Of a stretch of DNA of 64,000 nucleotides, positions 51,478 through 60,574 are shown in pieces. The translations under genes and the position numbers were made by a program. Every line of letters begins with the position of its first letter. The first letter of the stretch is position 1. The stretch lies in assembly GCF_002926165.1 (NCBI RefSeq), contig NZ_MAGP01000109.1, positions 1-64,000 on the forward strand, in the 5' to 3' direction. Source of the DNA: Micromonospora chalcea. GTDB taxonomy: Bacteria > Actinomycetota > Actinomycetes > Mycobacteriales > Micromonosporaceae. The notes below the pieces were generated by a model. It did no database searches and was not told the DNA's origin. It saw only the letters and a list, made by a program, of their open reading frames with translations.

Positions 51478-52286
51478 CGGATGGCTCCTGGGGTGGTGTC
51501 GGCGGGCGCGGCGCCGTTGCCGCCCGGCTCGCCGGTGAGGCCGAGGCCGCCGGATCGGCCGGCGGTGATCAGCTCGACCACCTGCGAGTGGGTGATGTCG
51601 GTGGTCTTCACCTGGGCGACCATCTGGCCGAGGTAGAGCGCGGCGATCCGGTCGGAGACGGCGAAGACGTCGTTCATGTTGTGCGAGATGAGCACCACGG
51701 CCAGGCCGTTGTCGGCCAGCCGGCGCACCAGCTCCAGCACCTGGGCGGTCTGCGCGACGCCGAGCGCGGCGGTCGGCTCGTCCAGGATGACCAGCCGGCT
51801 GTTCCAGAGCACGGCCTTGGCGATGGCGACGGTCTGCCGCTGGCCGCCGGAGAGGCTGGCCACGTGCTGGCGCAGCGACTTCACGGTGCGCACGCTCAGG
51901 CCGGCGAGCGTCTCGGCGGCCATCTGCTCCATGGTCGGCTCGTCGAGCACGATGCCGCTGCGCTTCTCCCGGCCGAGGAACATGTTCTGCACGATGTCGA
52001 GGTTGTCGCAGAGCGCGAGATCCTGGTAGACGACCTCGATCCCGAGCGCGGCGGCGTCCCGGGGGCTGTTGATGGTCACCGGGCGGCCGTCGAAGAGGAA
52101 CTCGCCGGCGTCGGTGGGGTGGATGCCGCTGATGCACTTGACCAGGGTCGACTTGCCGGCGCCGTTGTCACCGACGAGCGCGGTCACCTCGCCGGGGTGC
52201 GCGGCGAAGGCGACGTCGCGCAGCACCTGGACGGGACCGAAGCTCTTGTCGATCCCGCGTAGCTCCAGCAGGGGGGTTGCGGACAC
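51474..52286 (-). CDS. Sugar ABC transporter ATPase (single domain, XylG/RbsA-like)
   Basis: The 270-residue ATPase has Walker A GDNGAGKST, Q-loop VVYQDLALCDNL, signature LSGGQRQTVAIAKAV, Walker B LVILDEPTAALG and H-loop ISHNMNDVF. It matches one half of the usual duplicated RbsA/XylG ATPases and so must dimerise. GTG 52286 follows AAAGGAG. It is preceded by a large hairpin separating it from the binding-protein gene. Confidence 0.93.
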   Translation of the reverse strand: MSATPLLELRGIDKSFGPVQVLRDVAFAAHPGEVTALVGDNGAGKSTLVKCISGIHPTDAGEFLFDGRPVTINSPRDAAALGIEVVYQDLALCDNLDIVQNMFLGREKRSGIVLDEPTMEQMAAETLAGLSVRTVKSLRQHVASLSGGQRQTVAIAKAVLWNSRLVILDEPTAALGVAQTAQVLELVRRLADNGLAVVLISHNMNDVFAVSDRIAALYLGQMVAQVKTTDITHSQVVELITAGRSGGLGLTGEPGGNGAAPADTTPGAIR

Positions 52287-52333
52287 GGGGTTCTCCTTTG
52301 GGCGGAGGGAGGTCTCGGATCCCGTCCGGCGCG

Positions 52334-52373
52334 GGCGCCGCCCGGCACGGGAGAACCCGTGCCGGGCGGCGCC
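52334..52373 (-). terminator. Intercistronic hairpin between sugar-binding protein and ATPase genes
   Basis: A perfect 18-bp stem (52334-52351 with 52356-52373) closes on AGAA, 17 bases after the binding-protein stop and 47 bases before the ATPase start. Without a U run it may be partial terminator or mRNA 3' protector. Confidence 0.7.
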
Positions 52374-52389
52374 GCCTGAGGCGGGTGGG

Positions 52390-53493
52390 TCAGCTCACGC
52401 CGGCGTCGGTGCAGAGCTTCGCGAAGGCACCGGTGCAGAGTTCTTCCTTGGTGACGTAGCCGTCGGCCACGACGTCCTTGACGTTGTCCTTGAAGATGGC
52501 CTTGGGCTCCAGCAGCACGGCCGGCACGTCCCGGTTGCCCTCCGGGTCCTTGACCGTCTGGCCGGTGTCCTTCCGCTCACCCTTGGCGAGCGCGATGGCC
52601 AGCTCGGCGGCGGCGTCCGCCTCCTTCTTGACCGCCTTGTAGACGGTCATGCACTGGTCACCGGCGAGGATGTTCTGCAGGCCCTCCTTGGTGGCGTCCT
52701 GACCGGTCACCGGGACCTTGCCGTTGAGCTTGTTCTTCTTCAGCACCGAGATGGCCGCGTTGCCGAGACCGTCGTTGGCGGCGAGCACGCCGTCGATCTT
52801 GCCGCCGGCCTTGGTCATCTGCTGCTCGAAGATCGTGGCGGCCTGCGCGTTGTCCCAGGCCGGCACCGGGTCGTCGGCGACCTTGGTGTACTCCTTCGAG
52901 TCGAACTTCGGCTTGAGCACCGAGTCGTACCCGTTCTTGAACAGGGTGGCGTTGTTGTCGGTCGGCGAGCCGTTGAGGTACGCGATCGACGGGTTCTTGA
53001 CGCCCTTGTCGGTCAGGCACTTGCTCAGGCCCTCGCCCTGGAGCTTGCCGACGGCCTCGTTGTCGAAGCTGACGTAGTACTGGGCGGAGCCGCCCAGGGT
53101 CAGCCGGTCGTAGTCGATGGTCGCGACGCCCTGCGACTTGGCCTTGTCGAGCACGGCCTTGCCGGTGCCGGAGTCCAGGTTGACGATCATCAGGACGTTG
53201 ACGCCGCTGGTGATCATCTGGTCGGCGATGGTCTGGAACGCGGTCTTGTCGTTCTGCGCGTTCTGGATGTCGGAGTCGACGCCGGCCGCGTCGAACGCCG
53301 CCTTGAGGTACTTGCGGTCCGCGCCCTCCCAGCGGGCGGAGGACTTGCTGTCCGGCAGGATCACGCCGATCTTCGGCTTCTTGGCGTTGGAGCCGCCGGC
53401 CTCGTCGGAAGAACCGCCGTTGTCACCGCAGGCGGCCATGCTGCCGGTCGCGAGGAGACCGACGGCCGCGAAGGTGAGGAAGCCCTTGCGCAT
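52390..53493 (-). CDS. Sugar ABC transporter substrate-binding lipoprotein (XylF-like)
   Basis: The 367-residue protein has a lipobox (GSMAAC, Cys near residue 22) and a type I periplasmic fold of the ribose/xylose class: KIGVILPDSKSSARWEGADRKYL, ALIIVNLDSG-like MIVNLDSGTG, YLNGSPTDNNATLFKNGYDSVL, GVLAANDGLGNAAISVLKKN and PVTGQDATKEGLQNILAGDQCMTVYK. The DRLTLGGSAQYYVSFDN segment is typical of XylF. ATG 53493 follows GAAAGGA. It heads the binding protein-ATPase-permease-ROK operon. Confidence 0.92.
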   Translation of the reverse strand: MRKGFLTFAAVGLLATGSMAACGDNGGSSDEAGGSNAKKPKIGVILPDSKSSARWEGADRKYLKAAFDAAGVDSDIQNAQNDKTAFQTIADQMITSGVNVLMIVNLDSGTGKAVLDKAKSQGVATIDYDRLTLGGSAQYYVSFDNEAVGKLQGEGLSKCLTDKGVKNPSIAYLNGSPTDNNATLFKNGYDSVLKPKFDSKEYTKVADDPVPAWDNAQAATIFEQQMTKAGGKIDGVLAANDGLGNAAISVLKKNKLNGKVPVTGQDATKEGLQNILAGDQCMTVYKAVKKEADAAAELAIALAKGERKDTGQTVKDPEGNRDVPAVLLEPKAIFKDNVKDVVADGYVTKEELCTGAFAKLCTDAGVS

Positions 53494-53545
53494 GTGCAGG
53501 GTCCTTTCGGAGGTGGGGGAGTGGTGATGTTTTGTTGTGCCCGGC

Positions 53546-53575
53546 AACGTATTCCCCGCCTCCCATGCGCCGCAA
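53546..53575 (-). promoter_or_regulatory. Candidate promoter of sugar transporter operon
   Basis: On the minus strand TTGCGG (53575-53570), an 18-base spacer and TACGTT (53551-53546) lie about 53 bases before the start codon. Confidence 0.45.
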
Positions 53576-53594
53576 GACTGCCGAGGTCAGAAGT

Positions 53595-53613
53595 TTGTTG
53601 GCGGCGGTAACAA
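53595..53613. promoter_or_regulatory. TTGTT-N9-AACAA inverted repeat, candidate ROK operator
   Basis: TTGTT (53595-53599) and AACAA (53609-53613) around a GC-rich centre sit just upstream of the predicted -35. ROK-type repressors in other bacteria use T-rich/A-rich half-sites; binding here is inferred. Confidence 0.4.
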
Positions 53614-53697
53614 TTCAGCAACGCGGTTGTCACCCGCGGGACACCGCCGGGAGAGCGCGCTCCGGGAACGCTCCCACACGTACCGTCACGAGCCCGC

Positions 53698-54177
53698 TCA
53701 GGCAGCGGCGATCGATGCCGTGGCCGCCCCGGTGAGCGCCACCAGATCCGTCGGCGTGAGCTGCACCTGCAATCCCCGGCGGCCCGCCGACACGTACACG
53801 GTCGGGTGCGCCAGCGCCGAGGAGTCGACGACTGTCGGTAGCCGCTTACGTTGGCCGAGCGGACTGATGCCGCCCCGCACGTACCCGGTCGCCCGCTCGG
53901 CCACCGCCCGGTCCGCCATCGCCGCCCGCTTGCCGCCCATCGCGGCGGCCAGCGCCTTCAGGTCCAGCTCGCCGGTCACCGGCACCACCGCCACGGTCAG
54001 CCCGCCGTCCACCTCGGTGACCAGCGACTTGAACACCCGGTCCGGCGCCACCCCGAGCGCCGCGGCCACGAGCGCGCCGTAGTTCGGTGCGTCCGGCGAG
54101 ACGTCGTACGGGTGGATGCTGTGGACGATCTTCCGCTTGCTCAGCAACGCGATCGCCGGAGTGCCAGGGCCCGCCAC
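53698..54177 (-). CDS. ybaK: YbaK-type aminoacyl-tRNA (Cys-tRNAPro) deacylase
   Basis: The 159-residue editing-domain protein has VHSIHPYDV, YGALVAAALGVAPDRVFKSLVTEVDGGLTVAVVPVTGELDLKALAAAMGGKRAAMA, ATGYVRGGISPLGQRKRLPTVVD and YVSAGRRGLQVQLTPTDLV. The catalytic lysine is in FKSL and the GGISPLG loop is intact. It hydrolyses mischarged Cys-tRNAPro. The GTG at 54177 is the first start in frame. Confidence 0.92.
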   Translation of the reverse strand: MAGPGTPAIALLSKRKIVHSIHPYDVSPDAPNYGALVAAALGVAPDRVFKSLVTEVDGGLTVAVVPVTGELDLKALAAAMGGKRAAMADRAVAERATGYVRGGISPLGQRKRLPTVVDSSALAHPTVYVSAGRRGLQVQLTPTDLVALTGAATASIAAA

Positions 54178-54231
54178 GGGCTCAAGCTAACCCGCGCGCC
54201 GCGACACCGCGAGCTGGAAACGTGAGCCGGG

Positions 54232-55464
54232 TCAGCCGCCGACCGGAACCGGCCGGCACACGAGCACCGTGGGGTCGCCCGCCACCCGGGTCAGCACCAG
54301 GTCGGCCGCCGCCTCGCCGGACAGCCGCAGGTCACGGCGCAGCTTCTCCGGCTCCAGCGCCGACCCGCGCTTGCGGATCTCCACCCGGCCGACCCGGCGC
54401 TCCCGCAGCAGCGCGCGCAGCCGCTTCAGCGAGAACGGCAGCACGTCGGTGATCTCCAGACAGCGGGCGAACGGGGTGGGCCGGGCCTCGTCGGCGTACA
54501 GGTAGGCGATCGACGGGTCGGCGAGCGTGGCGTCGAGGTCCGTGGCCAGCTCGGCGACCAGGTGCGCGCGCACCACCGCCGGGTCCGGGTCGTAGAGGAA
54601 GCGCCGGACCGGCCCCACCGGCGCTTCCTGCGCGCCCGTGCCGGTGAGGTGATAGGAAGGGACCCTTTTACTACCGGAGGCGTTAAGAAGGGGCCCTTCC
54701 TTCTCGTGCAGCAGGGTGGCGCGGCGCGGCACGCCGGCCAGCTCGCCGCACCAGAGCGCGGCCTCGACCAGGTCGCCGTCCACGCTCACCCACTCCGCCT
54801 CGGCGCCCGCCGGGATCAGCGCGTGGTCCAGCCCCGGCGCGACCTTCACCACTGTGCGCGGCACCCGCGCGGCGAGACCGGTGACGAAGTCCCACGGCGG
54901 GGAGTAGGAGTTCGGGTCGAAGACGCGCCGCCCGGTGCCGGCCCGCCGCCGCGCCGGATCGCAGAACGCGCCTTCGACGCGGCTCACGTCGAACTCCGTG
55001 GCGTCGCCGCACTCGACTGTCACCAGATCGGCGAGCCCGGCCGCCTCGGCGTTCGCGGCGGCCATCGCGGCGGTCAGCGGGTCGGCCTCCACCGCGTACA
55101 CCCGGATGCCGGCGCGGGCGGCGGCGAGCGCGTCGGCGCCCAGGCCGCAACCCAGGTCGGCCAGCGTGGTCACGCCCGCGGCGCGCAGCCGTGCGGCCCG
55201 GCGGCCGGCGACCACCCCGCGGGTGGCCTGCTCCAGCCCGGGCCGGGTGAGGAACATCCCGGCCGCCGCCGCGCCGAACTTGCCTGCTGCCCGGCGGCGC
55301 AGCTCGGCCTGGGTCAGCGCGGCGGCGGCGAGGTCGCCCGGAATCCCGGCCGAGCGCAGCGCGGCCGCCGCCGCCAGCGGGTCGCCGCCGGCCACCCGCC
55401 CGGCCGCGGCGAGCGCCGCCGACCCCTCGGGGGTACGCAGCACGGCGAGCAGGTCGAGATCCAC
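54232..55464 (-). CDS. THUMP-like class I SAM methyltransferase with inserted repeat
   Basis: The 410-residue protein has a helical N-terminus, a SAM-binding motif LADLGCGLGADALAAARAG, VYAVEADPLTAAMAAANAEAAG, the catalytic-type FCDPARRR and a C-terminal THUMP-like domain (VGRVEIRKRGSALEPEKLRRDLRL ... LVLTRV). It probably methylates RNA. The segment at residues about 255-271 (EKEGPLLNASGSKRVPSY) is encoded by a palindromic repeat, not by family sequence. GTG 55464 is taken as start because it gives MDLDLLAVLRTPEG. Confidence 0.87.
   Translation of the reverse strand: MDLDLLAVLRTPEGSAALAAAGRVAGGDPLAAAAALRSAGIPGDLAAAALTQAELRRRAAGKFGAAAAGMFLTRPGLEQATRGVVAGRRAARLRAAGVTTLADLGCGLGADALAAARAGIRVYAVEADPLTAAMAAANAEAAGLADLVTVECGDATEFDVSRVEGAFCDPARRRAGTGRRVFDPNSYSPPWDFVTGLAARVPRTVVKVAPGLDHALIPAGAEAEWVSVDGDLVEAALWCGELAGVPRRATLLHEKEGPLLNASGSKRVPSYHLTGTGAQEAPVGPVRRFLYDPDPAVVRAHLVAELATDLDATLADPSIAYLYADEARPTPFARCLEITDVLPFSLKRLRALLRERRVGRVEIRKRGSALEPEKLRRDLRLSGEAAADLVLTRVAGDPTVLVCRPVPVGG
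54653..54702. repeat. 50-nt imperfect palindromic repeat, family 3, inside methyltransferase gene
   Basis: AGGAAGGGACCCTTTTACT (54654-54672) can pair with AAGAAGGGGCCCTTCCT (54685-54701), with two or three mismatches, around CGGAGGCG. The AAGGAAGGGCCCCTTCTTAA unit is palindromic in itself. The AT-rich codons (aac, agt, aaa, agg) contrast with the surrounding gene, which marks it as an insert. Confidence 0.75.
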
Positions 55465-55514
55465 GCGCCCATTCTCCCGGGCCGGTTCCGGCGCGACACG
55501 GAGGGCGACGCGCG

Positions 55515-55541
55515 TTGGCACTCTCCTTGACGGAGTGCTAG
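55515..55541. promoter_or_regulatory. CIRCE operator 1 (HrcA)
   Basis: TTGGCACTC-N9-GAGTGCTAG matches the CIRCE consensus TTAGCACTC-N9-GAGTGCTAA with two changes. The promoter -35 lies within its spacer. Confidence 0.9.
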
Positions 55542-55555
55542 CCGAGGAATAACCT
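55527..55555 (+). promoter_or_regulatory. groES-groEL promoter
   Basis: TTGACG (55527-55532), a 17-base spacer and TAACCT (55550-55555). HrcA on CIRCE 1 would cover the -35 and on CIRCE 2 the start of transcription. Confidence 0.75.
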
Positions 55556-55559
55556 GCGA

Positions 55560-55586
55560 TTAGCACTCTCACCCTGAGGGTGCCAA
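55560..55586. promoter_or_regulatory. CIRCE operator 2 (HrcA)
   Basis: TTAGCACTC-N9-GGGTGCCAA has a perfect left half and a right half with two changes from consensus. It starts five bases after the -10. Confidence 0.85.
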
Positions 55587-55726
55587 CGCCCGAGCCTCGT
55601 GCCCGGGGGTTGAGCGCCAGGCGGACCGGCACCCGCGACGACGGCCCCGCCCGGTGGCATGTGGCAGATTGACGCTGGTCGGCACGCCGGCCGGCAACGA
55701 CACCAAGTACCCGGGAGGGTATGCCC

Positions 55727-57749
<2,023 letters not shown>

Positions 57750-57767
57750 CCCGAGGAGTACGCCCGA

Positions 57768-57806
57768 CGTCAGGGCACACCGCCGACCCGGTGGTGTGCC
57801 CTGACG
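57768..57806 (+). terminator. Terminator after groEL
   Basis: CGTCAGGGCACACC (57768-57781) and its exact complement 57793-57806 form a 14-bp stem 18 bases after the groEL stop. Confidence 0.7.
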
Positions 57807-57872
57807 CATATGTCCTTACGGATCGCTGACGAGATTGGCAGCCGGGCCCGCGGGGCGACCAGACTGGAGCCC

Positions 57873-59591
57873 GTGAGCACCCTCTCCCCCCGCCGGGCGG
57901 CGCCGGCCGGTGTCGTCGCCGCCGAGGTGGCGCTCGGCGCCGCCGAACCCGTGGCGGTCCTGACCGGCCCCCGGTCCGCTCCACTCGTCGCCGTCGGCGG
58001 ACTCGTCGTCGACCTGGTGCCCGAGCCGCTCAAGCAGTTCGCCATCGACGTCTTCGGCACGTACGACAAGATCGCGCTGCTGATCGGGACGGCGCTGCTG
58101 CTGGCCGTCTTCGGCGCGCTGCTGGGCCTGGCAGCGGCCCGGCGGCTGGTGATCGGCCTGGCCGGCATCGCCGCGTTCGCCGCGCTCGGTGTCGCCGCCG
58201 CGCTGACCCGGGCCGGCGCGGACGCCTTCGACGCGCTGCCCTCCCTGGTCGGCGGCGGACTGGGCGCGCTGACGCTGTGGGCGTTCGTGGCCGGCCCGCT
58301 GAGCGCCGACCTGGCGCACCGGAAGCGACCGGGGCGTGACCGGTCCGACGCCGTGCGACGCGACCGGGCCGGGACCGGTCCGGCGGAGTGCGACGGGGCC
58401 GCTTCGGCGGACAGCGAGCCGCCGTCCGCGTCGCCCCCGCCATCCGCCCCGCCTCCGGCGGTCGCCGCGCTGGCCCGGGAGGGGGAGACGCCGGGCGGCT
58501 GGGAGCCGGTCCGGCACGACGACGCGGAGTCGCGGCGGCGGTTCCTGCGTGGCGCCGGGCTGCTCACCGGCGCGGCGGCGGTGGCCGGGCTGGGCGGGCA
58601 CTGGCTGGCCGGCCGGCGCGGCGTATCGGCGGCCCGGGACGCGGTGACGCTGCCCGCCCCGGTCGCGCCCGCCCCACCGGTGCCGGCCGGAGCGGACCTG
58701 TCGCTGTCCCGGCTCGCGCCGTACGTCACGCCGAACCGGGAGTTCTACCGGATCGACACCGCGCTGGTGGTGCCTCAGGTGGACCCGGTCACCTGGCGGC
58801 TGCGCATCCACGGGCGGGTCCGCAACCCGATCGAGCTGAGCTTCGACGACCTGGTCGGCCGCCCGCTGGTCGAGCGCTACGTGACGCTCGCCTGCGTCTC
58901 CAACGAGGTGGGCGGCGACCTGATCGGCAACGCGCGCTGGCTCGGCGTACCGATCAGGGACCTGCTGGACGAGGCCGACCCGGAGGACGGGGCGGACCAG
59001 GTCGTCGGGCGCGCCGTCGACGGCTGGACGTGCGGCACGCCCACCTCGGTGCTGCGCGACGGGCGGGACGCGCTGCTCGCGGTCGGCATGAACGGCGAGC
59101 CGCTGCCGATCCAGCACGGCTTCCCGGCGCGGATGGTGGTGCCGGGCCTCTACGGGTACGTCTCCGCGTGCAAGTGGATCACCGAGCTGGAGCTGACCAG
59201 CTTCGCCGACTTCGACGCGTACTGGGTGCCGCGCGGCTGGTCAGCGCAGGGCCCGATCAAGACGCAGTCCCGGATCGACACGCCCCGGCCCCGCAGCCGT
59301 CCCGCCGCCGGTCCGGTGACCGTCGCCGGTGTGGCGTGGGCGCAGCACAGGGGCGTGCGGCGCGTCGAGGTACGTGTCGACGGCGGCCCCTGGCAGGAGG
59401 CGACGCTCGCCCCGGCGGTGTCGGCGGACACCTGGGTTCAGTGGTCCTGGCGGTGGGACGCCACACCGGGCGAGCACACGCTCCAGGTCCGGGCGACCGA
59501 CAGCACCGGCGAGACCCAGACGGAACAGCGCGCCCCGGTCGCCCCGGACGGCGCGACGGGATGGCACACGGTAAGGGTCACAGTCACCTGA
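57873..59591 (+). CDS. Membrane-bound molybdopterin-dependent oxidoreductase (sulfite-oxidase family)
   Basis: The 572-residue protein has an N-terminal membrane part (two or three helices, e.g. IALLIGTALLLAVFGALLGLAAA and LVIGLAGIAAFAALGVAAAL), a Pro-rich linker, a twin-arginine-like SRRRFLRGAGLLTGAAAVAGLGG near residue 220, then the Mo-binding domain with FYRIDTALVVPQVDP, the Cys ligand near residue 340 in TLACVSNEVGGDLIGNARWLG and VVPGLYGYVSACKWITELEL, and a C-terminal dimerisation Ig-like domain. GTG 57873 is used; ATG 57810 would add 21 residues. Electron acceptor and substrate are unknown. Confidence 0.87.
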   Translation: MSTLSPRRAAPAGVVAAEVALGAAEPVAVLTGPRSAPLVAVGGLVVDLVPEPLKQFAIDVFGTYDKIALLIGTALLLAVFGALLGLAAARRLVIGLAGIAAFAALGVAAALTRAGADAFDALPSLVGGGLGALTLWAFVAGPLSADLAHRKRPGRDRSDAVRRDRAGTGPAECDGAASADSEPPSASPPPSAPPPAVAALAREGETPGGWEPVRHDDAESRRRFLRGAGLLTGAAAVAGLGGHWLAGRRGVSAARDAVTLPAPVAPAPPVPAGADLSLSRLAPYVTPNREFYRIDTALVVPQVDPVTWRLRIHGRVRNPIELSFDDLVGRPLVERYVTLACVSNEVGGDLIGNARWLGVPIRDLLDEADPEDGADQVVGRAVDGWTCGTPTSVLRDGRDALLAVGMNGEPLPIQHGFPARMVVPGLYGYVSACKWITELELTSFADFDAYWVPRGWSAQGPIKTQSRIDTPRPRSRPAAGPVTVAGVAWAQHRGVRRVEVRVDGGPWQEATLAPAVSADTWVQWSWRWDATPGEHTLQVRATDSTGETQTEQRAPVAPDGATGWHTVRVTVT

Positions 59592-59718
59592 CCCGCACCG
59601 TCGCGAGGACCGCTCTCGGTGGGGAGATGGCCTGCCCGTGCCACTGGCGGGTGCCTGCCGATCGGGTGCGCGCCGCTTGGCTCCGGCCTGAGTCCAGACT
59701 CCCGAGCGCTCACGAAAG

Positions 59719-59768
59719 AGATCTTGGTATGAAACGGCCCCTATAAGGGCCGTTTCATACCAAGATCT
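59719..59768. repeat. 50-nt perfect palindromic repeat, family 1 copy B
   Basis: Arms 59719-59740 and 59747-59768 are exact 22-base reverse complements around CTATAA; the arm begins AGATCTTGGTATG. The ends match the element inside thiE (2039-2088), also 50 nt, and the base changes at position 1 and position 12 are matched on the opposite arm. Confidence 0.9.
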
Positions 59769-59888
59769 ATGTGGTGTCCTAGCCTCTGGAACGCCGATCC
59801 TGGTATTCGAAACGGTAGGCGAGTCGCCCAGCGGCGGCCTTCGCCGCGCCGGGGTGCGGGGGCCAGCGGATGCCCCGGGCCACGACAC

Positions 59889-59921
59889 GACGCCGCGCCC
59901 CGGGATCCGGGGCGCGGCGTC
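59889..59921 (-). terminator. Terminator after whiD
   Basis: GACGCCGCGCCCCGG (59889-59903) and 59907-59921 form a perfect 15-bp stem with a GAT loop, 18 bases after the whiD stop. Confidence 0.7.
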
Positions 59922-59938
59922 GGGGGTCGTGAAGCCGG

Positions 59939-60322
59939 TCAGGCGACCTTGCGCTGGTCCGGCACGGCGGTGTTGTGCGGGCGGCCGAGGCGCGCCTCCA
60001 GCCGGGCGATGTCCACCTTGGTCTGGCGGCGGTCGGCCAGGTCCTCCCAGCCGAGCGCGAGCAGCCGCAGCCGCTCGGACTCGCTGAACCCGCCCCAGAC
60101 GCCGTACGGCTCGCGTACGGAGAGCGCGTGGGCGGCGCACTCGGCGCGTACCGGGCAGGCGCGGCAGACGGACTTGGCGCCCATCTCGCGGCGCAGCCGG
60201 GAGGAGCCGCGCTCGCCGTCCGGGTGGAAGAACTGCGCGCTGTCGCGGCCACGGCAGGCCCCGAGCCGCTGCCAGTCCCAGAGCTCGTCGATCGGTCCAG
60301 GCAGCCTACGTACGTTCGACAT
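59939..60322 (-). CDS. whiD: WhiB-family iron-sulfur regulator WhiD (WhiB3 orthologue)
   Basis: The 127-residue protein has the four 4Fe-4S cysteines Cys23, Cys53, Cys56 and Cys62 (C-x2-C-x5-C in SVCRACPVRAECAAHAL), DSAQFFHPDGERG, and the beta-turn GVWGG at 74-78 followed by a basic C-terminus. LPGPIDELWDWQRLGACRGRDS matches the WhiB3/WhiD class, and the place beside bldM, DUF5319, guaB and groEL1 is the conserved whiD locus. It controls late sporulation or redox responses with the principal sigma factor. ATG 60322 follows GGAGGAGG. Confidence 0.9.
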   Translation of the reverse strand: MSNVRRLPGPIDELWDWQRLGACRGRDSAQFFHPDGERGSSRLRREMGAKSVCRACPVRAECAAHALSVREPYGVWGGFSESERLRLLALGWEDLADRRQTKVDIARLEARLGRPHNTAVPDQRKVA

Positions 60323-60438
60323 CAGCACCCCTCCTCCCGCGCGGCACCGCGGAGAATGTTCGTGGCCAGCTACCGGGCGGCGGTCCGCGCGGGATGCCGG
60401 TTCCGGATGAACCCCTCGGTACCCGAGCGGTCCGCGCC

Positions 60439-60484
60439 TCACACATCTGTGATCGAAAACCTCGGACAGTCGGTGGCATATGCC
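60439..60484. promoter_or_regulatory. Palindromes in whiD-bldM divergent region
   Basis: TCACA-CATC-TGTGA (60439-60452) and GGCATATGCC (60475-60484) are perfect palindromes in the 252-base space between the two developmental regulators. Candidate sites for autoregulation or for a WhiI/BldM-type partner; not assigned to a protein. Confidence 0.45.
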
Positions 60485-60574
60485 CCATCTGTCGGAAAAG
60501 TTCGGATGATTGCCCGGAACCCCCTCCCGAGCCCACCTCCGCATGGTCTGCTCTGAGTCGGAGAGGAGACCACT

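Larger units (their letters stand above)
59592..59938. other. Intergenic region holding palindromic repeat and whiD terminator
   Basis: No gene is seen between the oxidoreductase and whiD. The region contains the 50-nt perfect palindrome at 59719-59768, either of whose strands could end the oxidoreductase transcript, and the whiD hairpin at 59889-59921. Confidence 0.6.

Noticed and set aside
60439..60452. CRP/FNR site
   Set aside because: The half-sites are in the order TCACA then TGTGA with a four-base centre, opposite to TGTGA-N6-TCACA.
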